From an uncultured Eubacteriales bacterium (GTDB lineage: Bacteria; Bacillota; Clostridia; Oscillospirales; Oscillospiraceae), in the NCBI GenBank assembly GCA_958402445.1, contig CATXTO010000027.1, positions 1 to 22,551 on the forward strand: 22,551 nucleotides of DNA, in the 5' to 3' direction. Shown here one piece after another: positions 1 through 6,935 of this stretch. Within the stretch, counting starts at the first letter, position 1, and every line of letters starts with the position of its first letter. Under the pieces are notes generated by a model. The model had not been told where the DNA came from. It was given only the letters and a program-made list of their open reading frames with translations, and made no database searches. The translations under genes and the position numbers were made by a program.

Positions 1-362
1 ACACGCAACACCAAATAAAGCAATATAAATTGCTGGTCTATCGAGTGGGAATGATGGACTTGCACTGCAGTAGCTCGAATTTATATGGAGAGCAAGCAAC
101 CAAGGTTAAAGTTTGCGGATATCCTTGTGTCTTCCCGAAAGCATAATTGAGCGAGCCATGTTTGCGCGGAGGACTGCAGAAAGCCCGCTGGGCGCTTCAC
201 AGGGAACCCCGCCAGTCAGGCAAGGGCAGCGACTACGGCTTATTCACCCTTTATGGACTGGCGGGGATTTTGCTGTTTCTTCATTACCTTTAAGCGCAAG
301 ACATATACCTTTTACAGACAATCAGCACAGCGTTTCCAATTTCGCATTTACAGGAGGGCTAT
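1..362. other. Left-edge region with no confident gene
   Basis: No intact gene is recognised here. Two structures are visible. A small hairpin (AGCAAT/ATTGCT) lies at 19-34. An 11-bp perfect inverted repeat has arms CCCCGCCAGTC at 207-217 and GACTGGCGGGG at 256-266, separated by 38 nt and followed by a moderately T-rich stretch. One plus-strand frame, open from about 147 to a TAA at 291-293, ends in a hydrophobic, membrane-segment-like tail (GLFTLYGLAGILLFLHYL). It could be the degraded end of an older gene, but it has no credible start. The last bases hold the ribosome binding site of the next gene (CAGGAGG just before 363). Confidence 0.35.
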
Positions 363-1202
363 ATGCAGAAAAATATTTTTAGAATTGCAGTTTTGCAAGA
401 ACGCGCCCTAAAAAGAGAATACGAGCGCAATACCCAAAAGGTTCTTTGCGAAATGGCCCATGCAAAGGAGAATCGCGCGGATATCCTGTTACTGCCGGAG
501 GCGTTTCTTACAGGGTATGATTTGCCGATTAGCAAGGAAGAAGCGATTGATGAAAATGACCAGTACATCAAACGGATTTGTGAGAAGGCAAAAGAACTCC
601 AGATTGGCGTTGTGGCGACAACCTTCTCAAAAGGCGTACAAAAGGCAAGAAATACCGCATACCTAATTGATCGACAAGGCAAAATTCTGATAAAGTATGA
701 CAAAGTACATACCTGCGATTTTTCACTTGAGCAATGTTTGGAGGGCGGCGACGGCTTTTCTGTTTGCGATTTTGATGGTGTGAAATTAGGCATCATGATT
801 TGTTACGACCGGGAATACCCGGAAAGCGCACGAATTCTAATGCTGGAGGGTGCTGAAATTATCTTAGTCCCCAATGACTGCGGTTCCATGGCGCCGAGAG
901 TCAAGGCCCTGTCGACCAGGGCCTATGAGAATATGACTGGTGTAGTCATGGCGAATCCGCCTGGAAAAAATGGCGGAAATTCCTGCGCATTTTCGCCAAT
1001 ATGCTGGGACGAAAACGGAATATGTGTGGATAATACTGTACTTTTTGCGGATGAAAGCTATCACGGTCTGCTTTTTGCAGATTTTGATATGGATAAATTG
1101 AGAGAGTATCGTAATTTAGAAATGATGGGAAATACATTTCGGAAAGTAAAAGCCTATGCCAAGCTTTTGGACGCCACGATTTCAGAGCCCTTCCTCCGAT
1201 GA
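363..1202 (+). CDS. Carbon-nitrogen hydrolase (nitrilase superfamily)
   Basis: A 279-residue cytoplasmic protein of the nitrilase/amidase superfamily, which hydrolyses non-peptide C-N bonds in amides, omega-amides or nitriles. All three catalytic residues of the Glu-Lys-Cys triad are visible: Glu46 in LLPEAF, Lys114 in YDKVH and Cys147 in MICYDREYPE. Length is normal for a stand-alone single-domain member. The ATG at 363 is preceded by CAGGAGG at good spacing. The gene stands alone: the next gene on this strand starts about 400 bp downstream behind its own promoter and terminator. Substrate cannot be assigned; the family includes omega-amidases, N-carbamoylputrescine amidases and beta-ureidopropionases, and nothing nearby points to one pathway. 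Family assignment is firm, substrate unknown. Confidence 0.93.
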   Translation: MQKNIFRIAVLQERALKREYERNTQKVLCEMAHAKENRADILLLPEAFLTGYDLPISKEEAIDENDQYIKRICEKAKELQIGVVATTFSKGVQKARNTAYLIDRQGKILIKYDKVHTCDFSLEQCLEGGDGFSVCDFDGVKLGIMICYDREYPESARILMLEGAEIILVPNDCGSMAPRVKALSTRAYENMTGVVMANPPGKNGGNSCAFSPICWDENGICVDNTVLFADESYHGLLFADFDMDKLREYRNLEMMGNTFRKVKAYAKLLDATISEPFLR

Positions 1203-1332
1203 GGCTCCCGAAAGCCATACAGATCGCTTGATCGCCCCAGGATGTCTTGCCATAGCCGCAACCATCCATGATCTCCCGGTTGCTTCTGCGCCTGGATAGA
1301 GCATAAAAAATCACCTTTTTGCCCATTTCCTT

Positions 1333-1361
1333 TTGACAAAGACCAATTTGACTGTTATAAT
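1333..1361 (+). promoter_or_regulatory. Consensus sigma-A promoter before a short hairpin RNA
   Basis: TTGACA at 1333-1338 and TATAAT at 1356-1361 are both exact consensus, with an ideal 17-bp spacer. Predicted transcription start is near 1368, the first base of the left arm of the terminator hairpin at 1368-1419. It is the strongest-looking promoter in the window, and it faces a terminator. Confidence 0.85.
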
Positions 1362-1367
1362 ATTATT

Positions 1368-1428
1368 ACAATGAGTAGCTGAAACGGCGTAAGTCCAATT
1401 GTTTTCAGCTACTCATTGTTTTTTATTT
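1368..1428 (+). ncRNA. Candidate ~60-nt hairpin RNA or transcription attenuator
   Basis: A perfect 17-bp stem (left arm 1368-1384, right arm 1403-1419) with an 18-nt loop is followed by a T-rich tract (TTTTTTATTTT from 1419/1420). This is a textbook intrinsic terminator on the plus strand. Because the consensus promoter at 1333-1361 should start transcription at the base of the left arm, the expected product is a roughly 60-nt RNA that is almost entirely hairpin. Possible roles are a small RNA, an attenuated leader for the MATE gene 170 bp downstream, or simply a terminator for read-through from the hydrolase gene. An ATG-AGT-AGC-TGA micro-frame sits at 1371-1382 without a ribosome binding site. 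The structure is certain; the role is inference. Confidence 0.6.
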
Positions 1429-1502
1429 TCCATGCAGCGCAAAAAACTCCAACGCAAGTTATATATGGTTCTCAAAATCCAAGAGGGGGCTGTGACAATT
1501 AT

Positions 1503-1519
1503 AATTTCATATTGAAATT
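1503..1519. promoter_or_regulatory. Palindrome upstream of MATE gene, possible operator
   Basis: AATTTCA-TAT-TGAAATT is a perfect 7-bp inverted repeat with a 3-bp centre, lying about 80 bp before the MATE start codon. Size and symmetry fit a repressor or activator site for a dimeric regulator. No matching site was noticed elsewhere in the window and no regulator is assigned. Confidence 0.35.
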
Positions 1520-1596
1520 CTAAAAACAGCGTGCGGCCGAATGGTTTAAGACCAGCTGATTCGATCGCGTGCTTGTTTTATTATTGGGAGGTAAAA

Positions 1597-3015
1597 ATGG
1601 AAGATACTCAGATAAACGCATTTTTGGTGACCGAGAGGGTCGGCAAGCTTATACGGAAGTACGCCGTCCCCTGCGTGATCTCGCTTCTGGTAGCGGCGCT
1701 CTACAATATCGTTGACCAGATCTTCATTGCAAATGCCGACTATCTCGGCTCCTACGGTAACGCGGCCAATACCGTAGTGTTTCCGCTGACAGTCCTTGCC
1801 CTTGCCATCGCTGTAATGATTGGCGACGGCTGCTGCGCTTTTGTCAGCATAAGCTTAGGCAAAAAGGACTCCGAACATGCCCATCGCAGCATCGGTAACG
1901 CCGTGATCATCAGCATTGCTGCAAGCGTTGTTTTAACGGCAATTTATTTGTGTTTTTCAACCTCCATGCTCAAGGCCTTCGGCGGCGTGGTCAATGCGCG
2001 TACCTTTGCATACGCCAAGGAGTATTTCTTCTGGATTACCCTGGGCTTACCATTTTATCTGTTCGGTCAGGCTATGAATCCGATCATTCGTTCGGACGGT
2101 AGCCCAAAGTTTGCGATGGCATCTACCCTTGCAGGCGCGGTACTCAACCTCATCCTGGACCCCATATTTATTTTTCATTTCAAATGGGGTATGATGGGCG
2201 CGGCAGTCGCTACGGTGATCGGACAGGTCGTAACCGCCATCCTTGCAATCTGGTATTTATTTCATACAAAGGCAGTCAAGCTCAACAAAAGCAGCTTTCT
2301 TTTAAAAGGGAAGCTAATCGAAAGGTTCTTATCTCTCGGAATTTGCAGTTTTCTGGCACAGATTTCGCTGGTTGCCGCCATGGCGGCAATTCAGAATGCC
2401 ACCGTAAAATATGGCGCTATGGACAGGATTTTCGGGCGGACTGCGTACGCGCAGATTCCCATGGCTGTACTTGGAATTGTAATGAAGTTCTTTCAGATCG
2501 TGATCTCTATCGTCGTCGGTATTGCGGCAGGCTGTATTCCCATTGTCGGATATAATGTGGGCGCGAAACGCGTCGACAGAGCCAGGGAACTGTTCACAGG
2601 GCTGCTACGAGCTGAAGCGTTGGTCGGCATCGTTGCGCTTCTGATTGTGGAACTGATGCCGCAGCAGTTGATTGCCCTGTTCGGAGCCGGAAACGAGAGC
2701 GTGTACTATACAGACTTTGCGGTCAAGGCCTTCCGCATTTATCTGTGCCTCTTGCCGCTTGCAACAGTGAATAAGGCGACCTTTATATTCCTGCAATCCC
2801 TTGGCAAGCCCTGGGCCTCTACTTTCCTGTCCATGCTGCGTGAGGTCGTCTTGGGGGTAGGGCTTGCCCTGCTCCTACCCTTGACGTGGGGGCTGGACGG
2901 CGTGCTTTACTCCATGCCCGCGGCGGATCTGATCACCTTTCTTGCATCTGTCGTTATCATTGTGTGCACGTACAAAGCGTTCGGCCGGGAGATCAGACAG
3001 GGGAAGATGGGATAG
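1597..3015 (+). CDS. MATE family multidrug/toxin efflux transporter
   Basis: A 472-residue integral membrane protein of the MATE family, which exports drugs or metabolites in exchange for Na+ or H+. The N-terminal half has the family's first-helix signature (SLLVAALYNIVDQIFIAN). About twelve hydrophobic segments follow in two homologous halves, and length is typical. An open frame extends 22 codons upstream to 1531, but the ATG at 1597 is chosen because TTGGGAGGTAAAA precedes it and the upstream residues do not look like a transporter. It lies downstream of the hairpin RNA/attenuator and the palindrome at 1503-1519, so it may be induced by a signal. A hairpin terminator follows at 3144. The MerR gene beyond is convergent, not co-transcribed. 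Substrate is unknown. Confidence 0.93.
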   Translation: MEDTQINAFLVTERVGKLIRKYAVPCVISLLVAALYNIVDQIFIANADYLGSYGNAANTVVFPLTVLALAIAVMIGDGCCAFVSISLGKKDSEHAHRSIGNAVIISIAASVVLTAIYLCFSTSMLKAFGGVVNARTFAYAKEYFFWITLGLPFYLFGQAMNPIIRSDGSPKFAMASTLAGAVLNLILDPIFIFHFKWGMMGAAVATVIGQVVTAILAIWYLFHTKAVKLNKSSFLLKGKLIERFLSLGICSFLAQISLVAAMAAIQNATVKYGAMDRIFGRTAYAQIPMAVLGIVMKFFQIVISIVVGIAAGCIPIVGYNVGAKRVDRARELFTGLLRAEALVGIVALLIVELMPQQLIALFGAGNESVYYTDFAVKAFRIYLCLLPLATVNKATFIFLQSLGKPWASTFLSMLREVVLGVGLALLLPLTWGLDGVLYSMPAADLITFLASVVIIVCTYKAFGREIRQGKMG

Positions 3016-3143
3016 CTTTACAGGAAACAGAGTCGTCCCAATTCGGCGGAAGTTTGAAGCGGCGGCGGAGATGGAAGCAATATTTCGTATTGCTGTATTT
3101 TAGAAAAGAGATCGACCAGCAGAATATATCTTTAAATTTTATA

Positions 3144-3180
3144 AGGGCTAACTGATTTAAAATGTCAGGTAGCCCTTTTT
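3144..3180 (+). terminator. Intrinsic terminator after MATE gene
   Basis: AGGGCTA at 3144-3150 pairs with TAGCCCT at 3170-3176; an inner CTGA/TCAG pairing extends the stem past one mismatch. A run of T follows immediately. It sits between the convergent MATE and MerR genes and may also help stop minus-strand transcripts. Confidence 0.75.
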
Positions 3181-3261
3181 ATGCAAACTTCATTAAGTTT
3201 TCAGCAGTATGAATGTGGCTATGGGTTTTTACCCACATAAGACAGGGGATGCGGTCAACGC

Positions 3262-4077
3262 CTAATTTTTCACGCAGTTTGTTTGGTGTTCCGATTCTCC
3301 GCCGATATAAATTTGTATCTGATAATTCCATTGCAGTATGCCGGAGACGATGATTAACTGTACAGTGAACTTCGGGTCCGCCCCGTATTGCTCTGTTGCC
3401 CTTTTTATCAAATCGCTTCGTACTGCATCCCTGTTCTCCTCTGTACAATCCGCACATAAATACGTTCCCGCCGGCAATGTCTTTAATCCATCGGGATCTG
3501 CAAAACGGATGCACACGGCAAAAAGGCGGGATCTGCCGCCCTCCGTGTAGATCCCCGCCAAATCCTCAAAGGCATATAGCTCCTTGTCGGCTGGATCGAT
3601 CTGTTCATAAAAATGACTCAGGTAGTTCCAGAGGTTTTCTAGGGTCGGGACCTCCAGCGTATCAGAGAGCATAATCACACGCGAGGGAAAATCCTGTGCG
3701 AACACCTGACTCTCGTTTTGCTGCCGGCGCCGCTTTCTTTCATAATCCGCCTTGGCCAGCTGAATTTTTGATTTGCTGGATTGGAGTTCTGCGATTTTTT
3801 TGTCCGCTTTTTTCTCAGCCTCCCCTAAAAAGCCGATGATCTTTTCCAGGTTGTCATATTCCAGCACCCTTTTTATCTCCAGCAAGGATAAGTCCATCTG
3901 CCGCAGGGCATGGACGGTGTTCAAGCGGACAATATCCTGCTGCGCATAATAGCGGTAACCAGTGAATGAATCCTTTTTGCTGGGCCGAATCAACCCGATG
4001 CGGTCATAATGGCGCAGTGTCTCGCTTGTCATATTAGTGAGCTTCGCCGCCTCGCTGATTGAAAAATATTTCTCCAA
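3262..4077 (-). CDS. MerR family regulator with GyrI-like effector domain
   Basis: A 271-residue transcription factor. The N-terminus is a classic MerR winged helix-turn-helix (FSISEAAKLTNMTSETLRHY, then IGLIRP and TGYRYY), with the usual dimerisation coiled coil around residues 75-120. The C-terminal part (about 130-260) resembles the GyrI/BmrR-type effector-binding domain, including LPAGTYLC, so it probably senses a small, perhaps drug-like, molecule. The start is TTG at 4077, with GAGGAG about 11 nt upstream on the minus strand; no better ATG precedes the HTH. It is divergent from the DUF4097-like lipoprotein gene. The shared spacer has its own extended promoter plus a 19-bp-spacer promoter with central dyad facing the lipoprotein, so autoregulation plus activation of that gene is likely. 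Confidence 0.92.
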   Translation of the reverse strand: MEKYFSISEAAKLTNMTSETLRHYDRIGLIRPSKKDSFTGYRYYAQQDIVRLNTVHALRQMDLSLLEIKRVLEYDNLEKIIGFLGEAEKKADKKIAELQSSKSKIQLAKADYERKRRRQQNESQVFAQDFPSRVIMLSDTLEVPTLENLWNYLSHFYEQIDPADKELYAFEDLAGIYTEGGRSRLFAVCIRFADPDGLKTLPAGTYLCADCTEENRDAVRSDLIKRATEQYGADPKFTVQLIIVSGILQWNYQIQIYIGGESEHQTNCVKN

Positions 4078-4094
4078 AATACTGAAATCTCCTC

Positions 4095-4125
4095 TTGACT
4101 TTTGTGTAACACAAGGGTTTATGCT
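4095..4125 (+). promoter_or_regulatory. MerR-type promoter with 19-bp spacer and operator dyad
   Basis: TTGACT at 4095-4100 and TATGCT at 4120-4125 are separated by 19 bp instead of 17. Between them lies the perfect palindrome TTGTGT-A-ACACAA at 4102-4114. An over-long spacer with the operator inside it is the hallmark of MerR-activated promoters, where the regulator untwists the DNA. It points toward the lipoprotein gene at 4239. The palindrome also lies just downstream of the divergent MerR gene's own -10, so one site could serve both directions. Confidence 0.82.
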
Positions 4126-4126
4126 G

Positions 4127-4155
4127 ATTATAGCACGAGAGGCTGCTAGGGTCCA
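4127..4155 (-). promoter_or_regulatory. Promoter of the MerR regulator gene
   Basis: On the minus strand TGGACC (4155-4150) and an exact TATAAT (4132-4127) are separated by 17 bp. The start of transcription would fall just upstream of, or within, the TTGTGT/ACACAA operator at 4102-4114, consistent with autorepression. Confidence 0.6.
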
Positions 4156-4238
4156 TACCTTTCCAGCATTTATGTTCGGGGAAATGCAGCCCGCAATGGA
4201 GCAGCCTTGCAGTGCATAAAAAATTTTTGGGAGGAACT

Positions 4239-4901
4239 ATGAAGAAAAGAGTTGTATTTTTTATTTGCCTACTGTTCGTTACGGCTTGTATCGCTGGGTG
4301 CTCTGATTCCAGCGAGAGCTTTCGGCCAGAAAGCTACGCGATAGACGGAACTCAGGTCAAGGCAATCACTGTGGATGTCCGGGACAGAAGGATTGAAGTT
4401 TCCATCTCAAAGGACGGCAAAATTCATCTGGATTATAATGAGAGCGACAAGGAGTATTACAATATTTCTGTTTCCGATGGCAAAATGCTGACCATGACGG
4501 CAGAGACCAACAAGAATTGGACGGACTACATCGGCGGGAAAGCCACGGTAGACAAACGAACCATTTCCTTACAGATACCCGAAGCGCTTTTGGACTCTTT
4601 GTCGCTATCGACTACGAACGAAGATATCTCTCTGCCGGCCTTAACGGTAGCCGACCAGGTCTTACTGTCCACAAACGGCGGCAATATTGTATTTGATCGG
4701 CTGGATGTGGGAAACGCTTTGAGCCTGCAAGCAAAAAACGGGGACATTCGCGGAACCGTTTTAGGCAGCTATGGAGATTATACGATTACTTGTCAGATCA
4801 AAAAGGGCGAAAGCAACCTGCCGTCTCATCTAAACGGGGGAACGAAGAATCTGCATGTATCAAATAACAATGGGGATATTGACATTCAATTTGTGAATTA
4901 A
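4239..4901 (+). CDS. DUF4097-like beta-repeat lipoprotein
   Basis: A 220-residue predicted lipoprotein. The signal peptide ends in a lipobox (IAGC, Cys21) that would be lipidated and anchor the protein outside the cell membrane. The mature part is a series of short beta-strand repeats with recurrent NGDI/NGGNI-type turns (for example TTNEDISL, TNGGNIVF, KNGDIRG, NNGDIDIQF), typical of the DUF4097 putative-adhesin fold. The ATG at 4239 follows GGGAGGAACT; a GTG nine codons upstream is rejected because it has no binding site and spoils the signal peptide. It sits behind the MerR-type promoter and is thus the likely target of the divergent MerR regulator. DUF4097 proteins often accompany envelope-stress regulators; the exact function is unknown. 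Confidence 0.82.
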   Translation: MKKRVVFFICLLFVTACIAGCSDSSESFRPESYAIDGTQVKAITVDVRDRRIEVSISKDGKIHLDYNESDKEYYNISVSDGKMLTMTAETNKNWTDYIGGKATVDKRTISLQIPEALLDSLSLSTTNEDISLPALTVADQVLLSTNGGNIVFDRLDVGNALSLQAKNGDIRGTVLGSYGDYTITCQIKKGESNLPSHLNGGTKNLHVSNNNGDIDIQFVN

Positions 4902-5180
4902 TCCCCTTCAGAATAATTCAATCTCTTTTCCCTACCGAAATGCCCGTATTGTGTTAGAAATTGTCTGCCTTGGCCCGCTCGGAAGGTTACCGTAGGCTTG
5001 CGCCTCAAAAGGCAAGCGCGTTTGTTTGGAGGTTCCCCGATTCCGGCAACACGGTGGCTGGGCTTTTGCCATGAGCCACACGTCTTTTCTAATAACAGGC
5101 CGACCGGCATTGCCGCCAGCAGACCTGCCTAGATCGGATATTATCCATGTCCCTGGGCAAACTATTTTTGAGGTGAGAAA

Positions 5181-5459
5181 ATGGCAAAAAAAGGAATGGC
5201 CCGCCCGGAATGGACCCACATTCAGCCCCGCAATGCCGTACCGCCTGTCCCTGAGCTGCAGGGCAAGGCCAAGCACGGGAAGGAACCTGCGCGCCCGATT
5301 ATTGTCGGTACCGAGCCGCCGGCGCAAAAGGTCTACCATGGGACGCCGATCCCCAAAGCAGATAGACATTCGCCGGATGCGTATCAGATCCTGGACAATG
5401 ATTTGGCGCGGGATAATCTGGAAAACGACATCCCAGCCGCTGATCTACAGGACTTGTGA
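5181..5459 (+). CDS. Small proline-rich conserved-looking protein, function unknown
   Basis: A 92-residue soluble protein with no signal peptide or membrane segment. It starts MAKKGMARPEWTHIQPRN, has a low-complexity Pro/Lys-rich middle and ends in an acidic segment (DLARDNLENDIPAADLQDL). I believe similar short proteins occur in other Clostridia, but I cannot name a family. The ATG at 5181 has GAGGTGAG upstream at good spacing, and a clean intrinsic terminator follows within 10 bp of the stop, so it looks like a complete single-gene transcription unit. Neighbours give no functional hint. Likely a real gene; role unknown. Confidence 0.72.
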   Translation: MAKKGMARPEWTHIQPRNAVPPVPELQGKAKHGKEPARPIIVGTEPPAQKVYHGTPIPKADRHSPDAYQILDNDLARDNLENDIPAADLQDL

Positions 5460-5464
5460 TCTCT

Positions 5465-5491
5465 CCGCCCCTTAGCCGGGGCGGATTTTTT
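5465..5491 (+). terminator. Intrinsic terminator after the small protein
   Basis: CCGCCCC at 5465-5471 pairs perfectly with GGGGCGG at 5478-5484 across a 6-nt loop and is followed by A then six T. It belongs to the 92-residue gene ending at 5459. Confidence 0.88.
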
Positions 5492-5643
5492 GTGATTCGC
5501 AGCCCCGTTATTCCCGGCGAAAGCACGTTACAATACCCAGCGCCGTCCATCTTGGGTTGGAAGGGGAGCGCCCCAATATGGTTTCCCGTGGAATTCGCTT
5601 TTTGCCGGGTATCCGTTGAGGGAGAGGCAGCACGCTCCCTGCG

Positions 5644-6702
5644 CTATTTACATTTTGACTGATACTCCGTAATCAGACTTTGAAACTCCTTGTTTGCGCG
5701 CAGAAAGGAGTACTTCGGATTTTCCTCTAATTCCGCCAGTAGGGGCGGCAGGATGCGTTCCCAGGAGGCCTGAGCCGCCCCCTTTGCAATTCGATGGTAC
5801 AAGGGGGAGTGATGCATATTCCAGGGTAAAAAGACAGCGGCGAGCAATCCGCTCAATTGCTTGATGCTTTCGCCCTCGTTTTTTTCCGCCAACGCAAGCT
5901 CCAAAGGCGAAATATAAGAGCCGTATTCCCACAAATCAAACAGCTCCACCGCCTTTTGGGATACCGCCGCAATTCTGTCTGCGGTCTGTTTTTCACCTGC
6001 CGCGAGTTCCATATCCGCCAATTTCGTCAGTGTAATTTGCAACTCGCCGACCGTCCCCAACAAAGTGTACTCCATAAGCTCAGCGGCTTTGTTCATTTCG
6101 TTCTGCTGCAAATATACCTCCGCCTGCAGCAGCCGTTTATTAATCGCGGTTCGCTCAGGCAGGCTGTCCAAAAGCTCCTGTGCCTTCTTATACTCCTTTC
6201 GATGCAAGTATTTGCTTGCCAACATATAAAGGGACGAATTCTTAATTTTCTCATCCTCGCTTTTCGCAGAACGCGCATACAAGGTAATAAGTTTGTCCTC
6301 ATATTTTGGTTTCTCATCTGCTGACAAACCAGACATAAGGAGCGCGCCGTCCAGCAGAATAGCGATTGTGTGCAACAGAGGATCGCAGTTTGGATACTCT
6401 TGAATTTTCCTCTCAGCCCTTTCAAAACCGGCCTTAATGCCATTTTGCTGTATGGCTTCGGTGATTTCCTGGGAGAATCGGCCAATTTCCTGCTGAGATA
6501 AATCTTCCTGAAAGCAAAACAGGGTGTTCAAATCCACCTGGAGCAGGCGGGCCAAGGGAGGCAAAAGAGACAGGTCCGGACAAGTGGCCCCCTTCTCCCA
6601 TTTGTTCACCGCCGGTGTGGACACACCCAGATACGCGGCGACCTGCTCCTGGGTCAATCCCAGCGCCTTTCGCTGCTGCTGAATCACAAGATTCATAGGC
6701 AT
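5644..6702 (-). CDS. XRE family regulator with helical repeat C-terminal domain
   Basis: A 352-residue protein. Residues ~4-62 form an XRE/Cro-type helix-turn-helix (QRKALGLTQEQVAAYLGVST, PAVNKWEKG, CPDLSLLPPLARLLQV). The remaining ~280 residues are almost all helical, with TPR-like spacing of Leu/Ala pairs, a plausible ligand- or protein-binding superhelix as in other HTH-TPR regulators. The first ATG (6702) is used because AAGGAAGGAG precedes it by nine bases; a second ATG two codons in is further away. It is divergent from the SDR gene at 6936, with back-to-back promoters between them, so it may control that gene, itself, or both. Target and signal are unknown. Confidence 0.88.
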   Translation of the reverse strand: MPMNLVIQQQRKALGLTQEQVAAYLGVSTPAVNKWEKGATCPDLSLLPPLARLLQVDLNTLFCFQEDLSQQEIGRFSQEITEAIQQNGIKAGFERAERKIQEYPNCDPLLHTIAILLDGALLMSGLSADEKPKYEDKLITLYARSAKSEDEKIKNSSLYMLASKYLHRKEYKKAQELLDSLPERTAINKRLLQAEVYLQQNEMNKAAELMEYTLLGTVGELQITLTKLADMELAAGEKQTADRIAAVSQKAVELFDLWEYGSYISPLELALAEKNEGESIKQLSGLLAAVFLPWNMHHSPLYHRIAKGAAQASWERILPPLLAELEENPKYSFLRANKEFQSLITEYQSKCK

Positions 6703-6751
6703 AGGCAGTATCTCCTTCCTTCAAGTATTTTCAAAGGCCTTTGTTTGCTCT

Positions 6752-6781
6752 ATTATAACAAATCCAGATTGACAACGGCAA
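6752..6781 (-). promoter_or_regulatory. Promoter of the XRE regulator gene
   Basis: On the minus strand an exact TATAAT (6757-6752) is preceded by TGT, giving an extended -10 (TGTTATAAT). A weak TTGCCG (6781-6776) lies 18 bp upstream. Confidence 0.6.
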
Positions 6782-6869
6782 TTGAACGTTTGTTAATTTT
6801 TGAGACATAAAGTTGCCGCGGGGTTAACCCATTTTTAAAACTGTACCAGGATAGCAGGCTTTCTTTTTC

Positions 6870-6898
6870 TTTACATTGCATGGGAAAAGACGTACAAT
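6870..6898 (+). promoter_or_regulatory. Promoter of the SDR oxidoreductase gene
   Basis: TTTACA at 6870-6875 and TACAAT at 6893-6898 are separated by 17 bp, each one mismatch from consensus. The start codon is 38 bp downstream. Confidence 0.68.
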
Positions 6899-6935
6899 GA
6901 AGCTGTAAAATAAGGAAAAGAACTGGGGAGCGAAA

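Larger units (their letters stand above)
1203..1596. other. Intergenic region between C-N hydrolase and MATE gene
   Basis: This stretch holds a consensus promoter, a strong hairpin terminator and a 17-bp palindrome, each listed separately. The first ~125 bp also have an open minus-strand frame whose product reads somewhat protein-like (GYGKTSWGDQAICMAFGSLI). It runs into the antisense of the hydrolase and has no support as a gene. A 40-bp stretch near 1530-1572 superficially resembles tRNA D-arm and T-arm sequence but cannot fold as a tRNA. Confidence 0.4.

Noticed and set aside
1203..1326. Minus-strand gene start with protein-like text (GYGKTSWGDQAICMAFGSLI)
   Set aside because: The frame continues antisense through the hydrolase gene, has no recognised homology and contains the promoter/terminator region at its upstream edge; too weak to call.
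1529..1572. tRNA or tRNA remnant (GGCCGAATGGTTTAAG followed by GATTCGATC)
   Set aside because: D-arm-like and T-arm-like words are only about 20 nt apart with no anticodon arm or acceptor pairing; probably chance.
1531..1596. Upstream extension of the MATE protein by 22 residues
   Set aside because: No ribosome binding site, non-transporter-like residues, and a perfect GGGAGG sits before the ATG at 1597.
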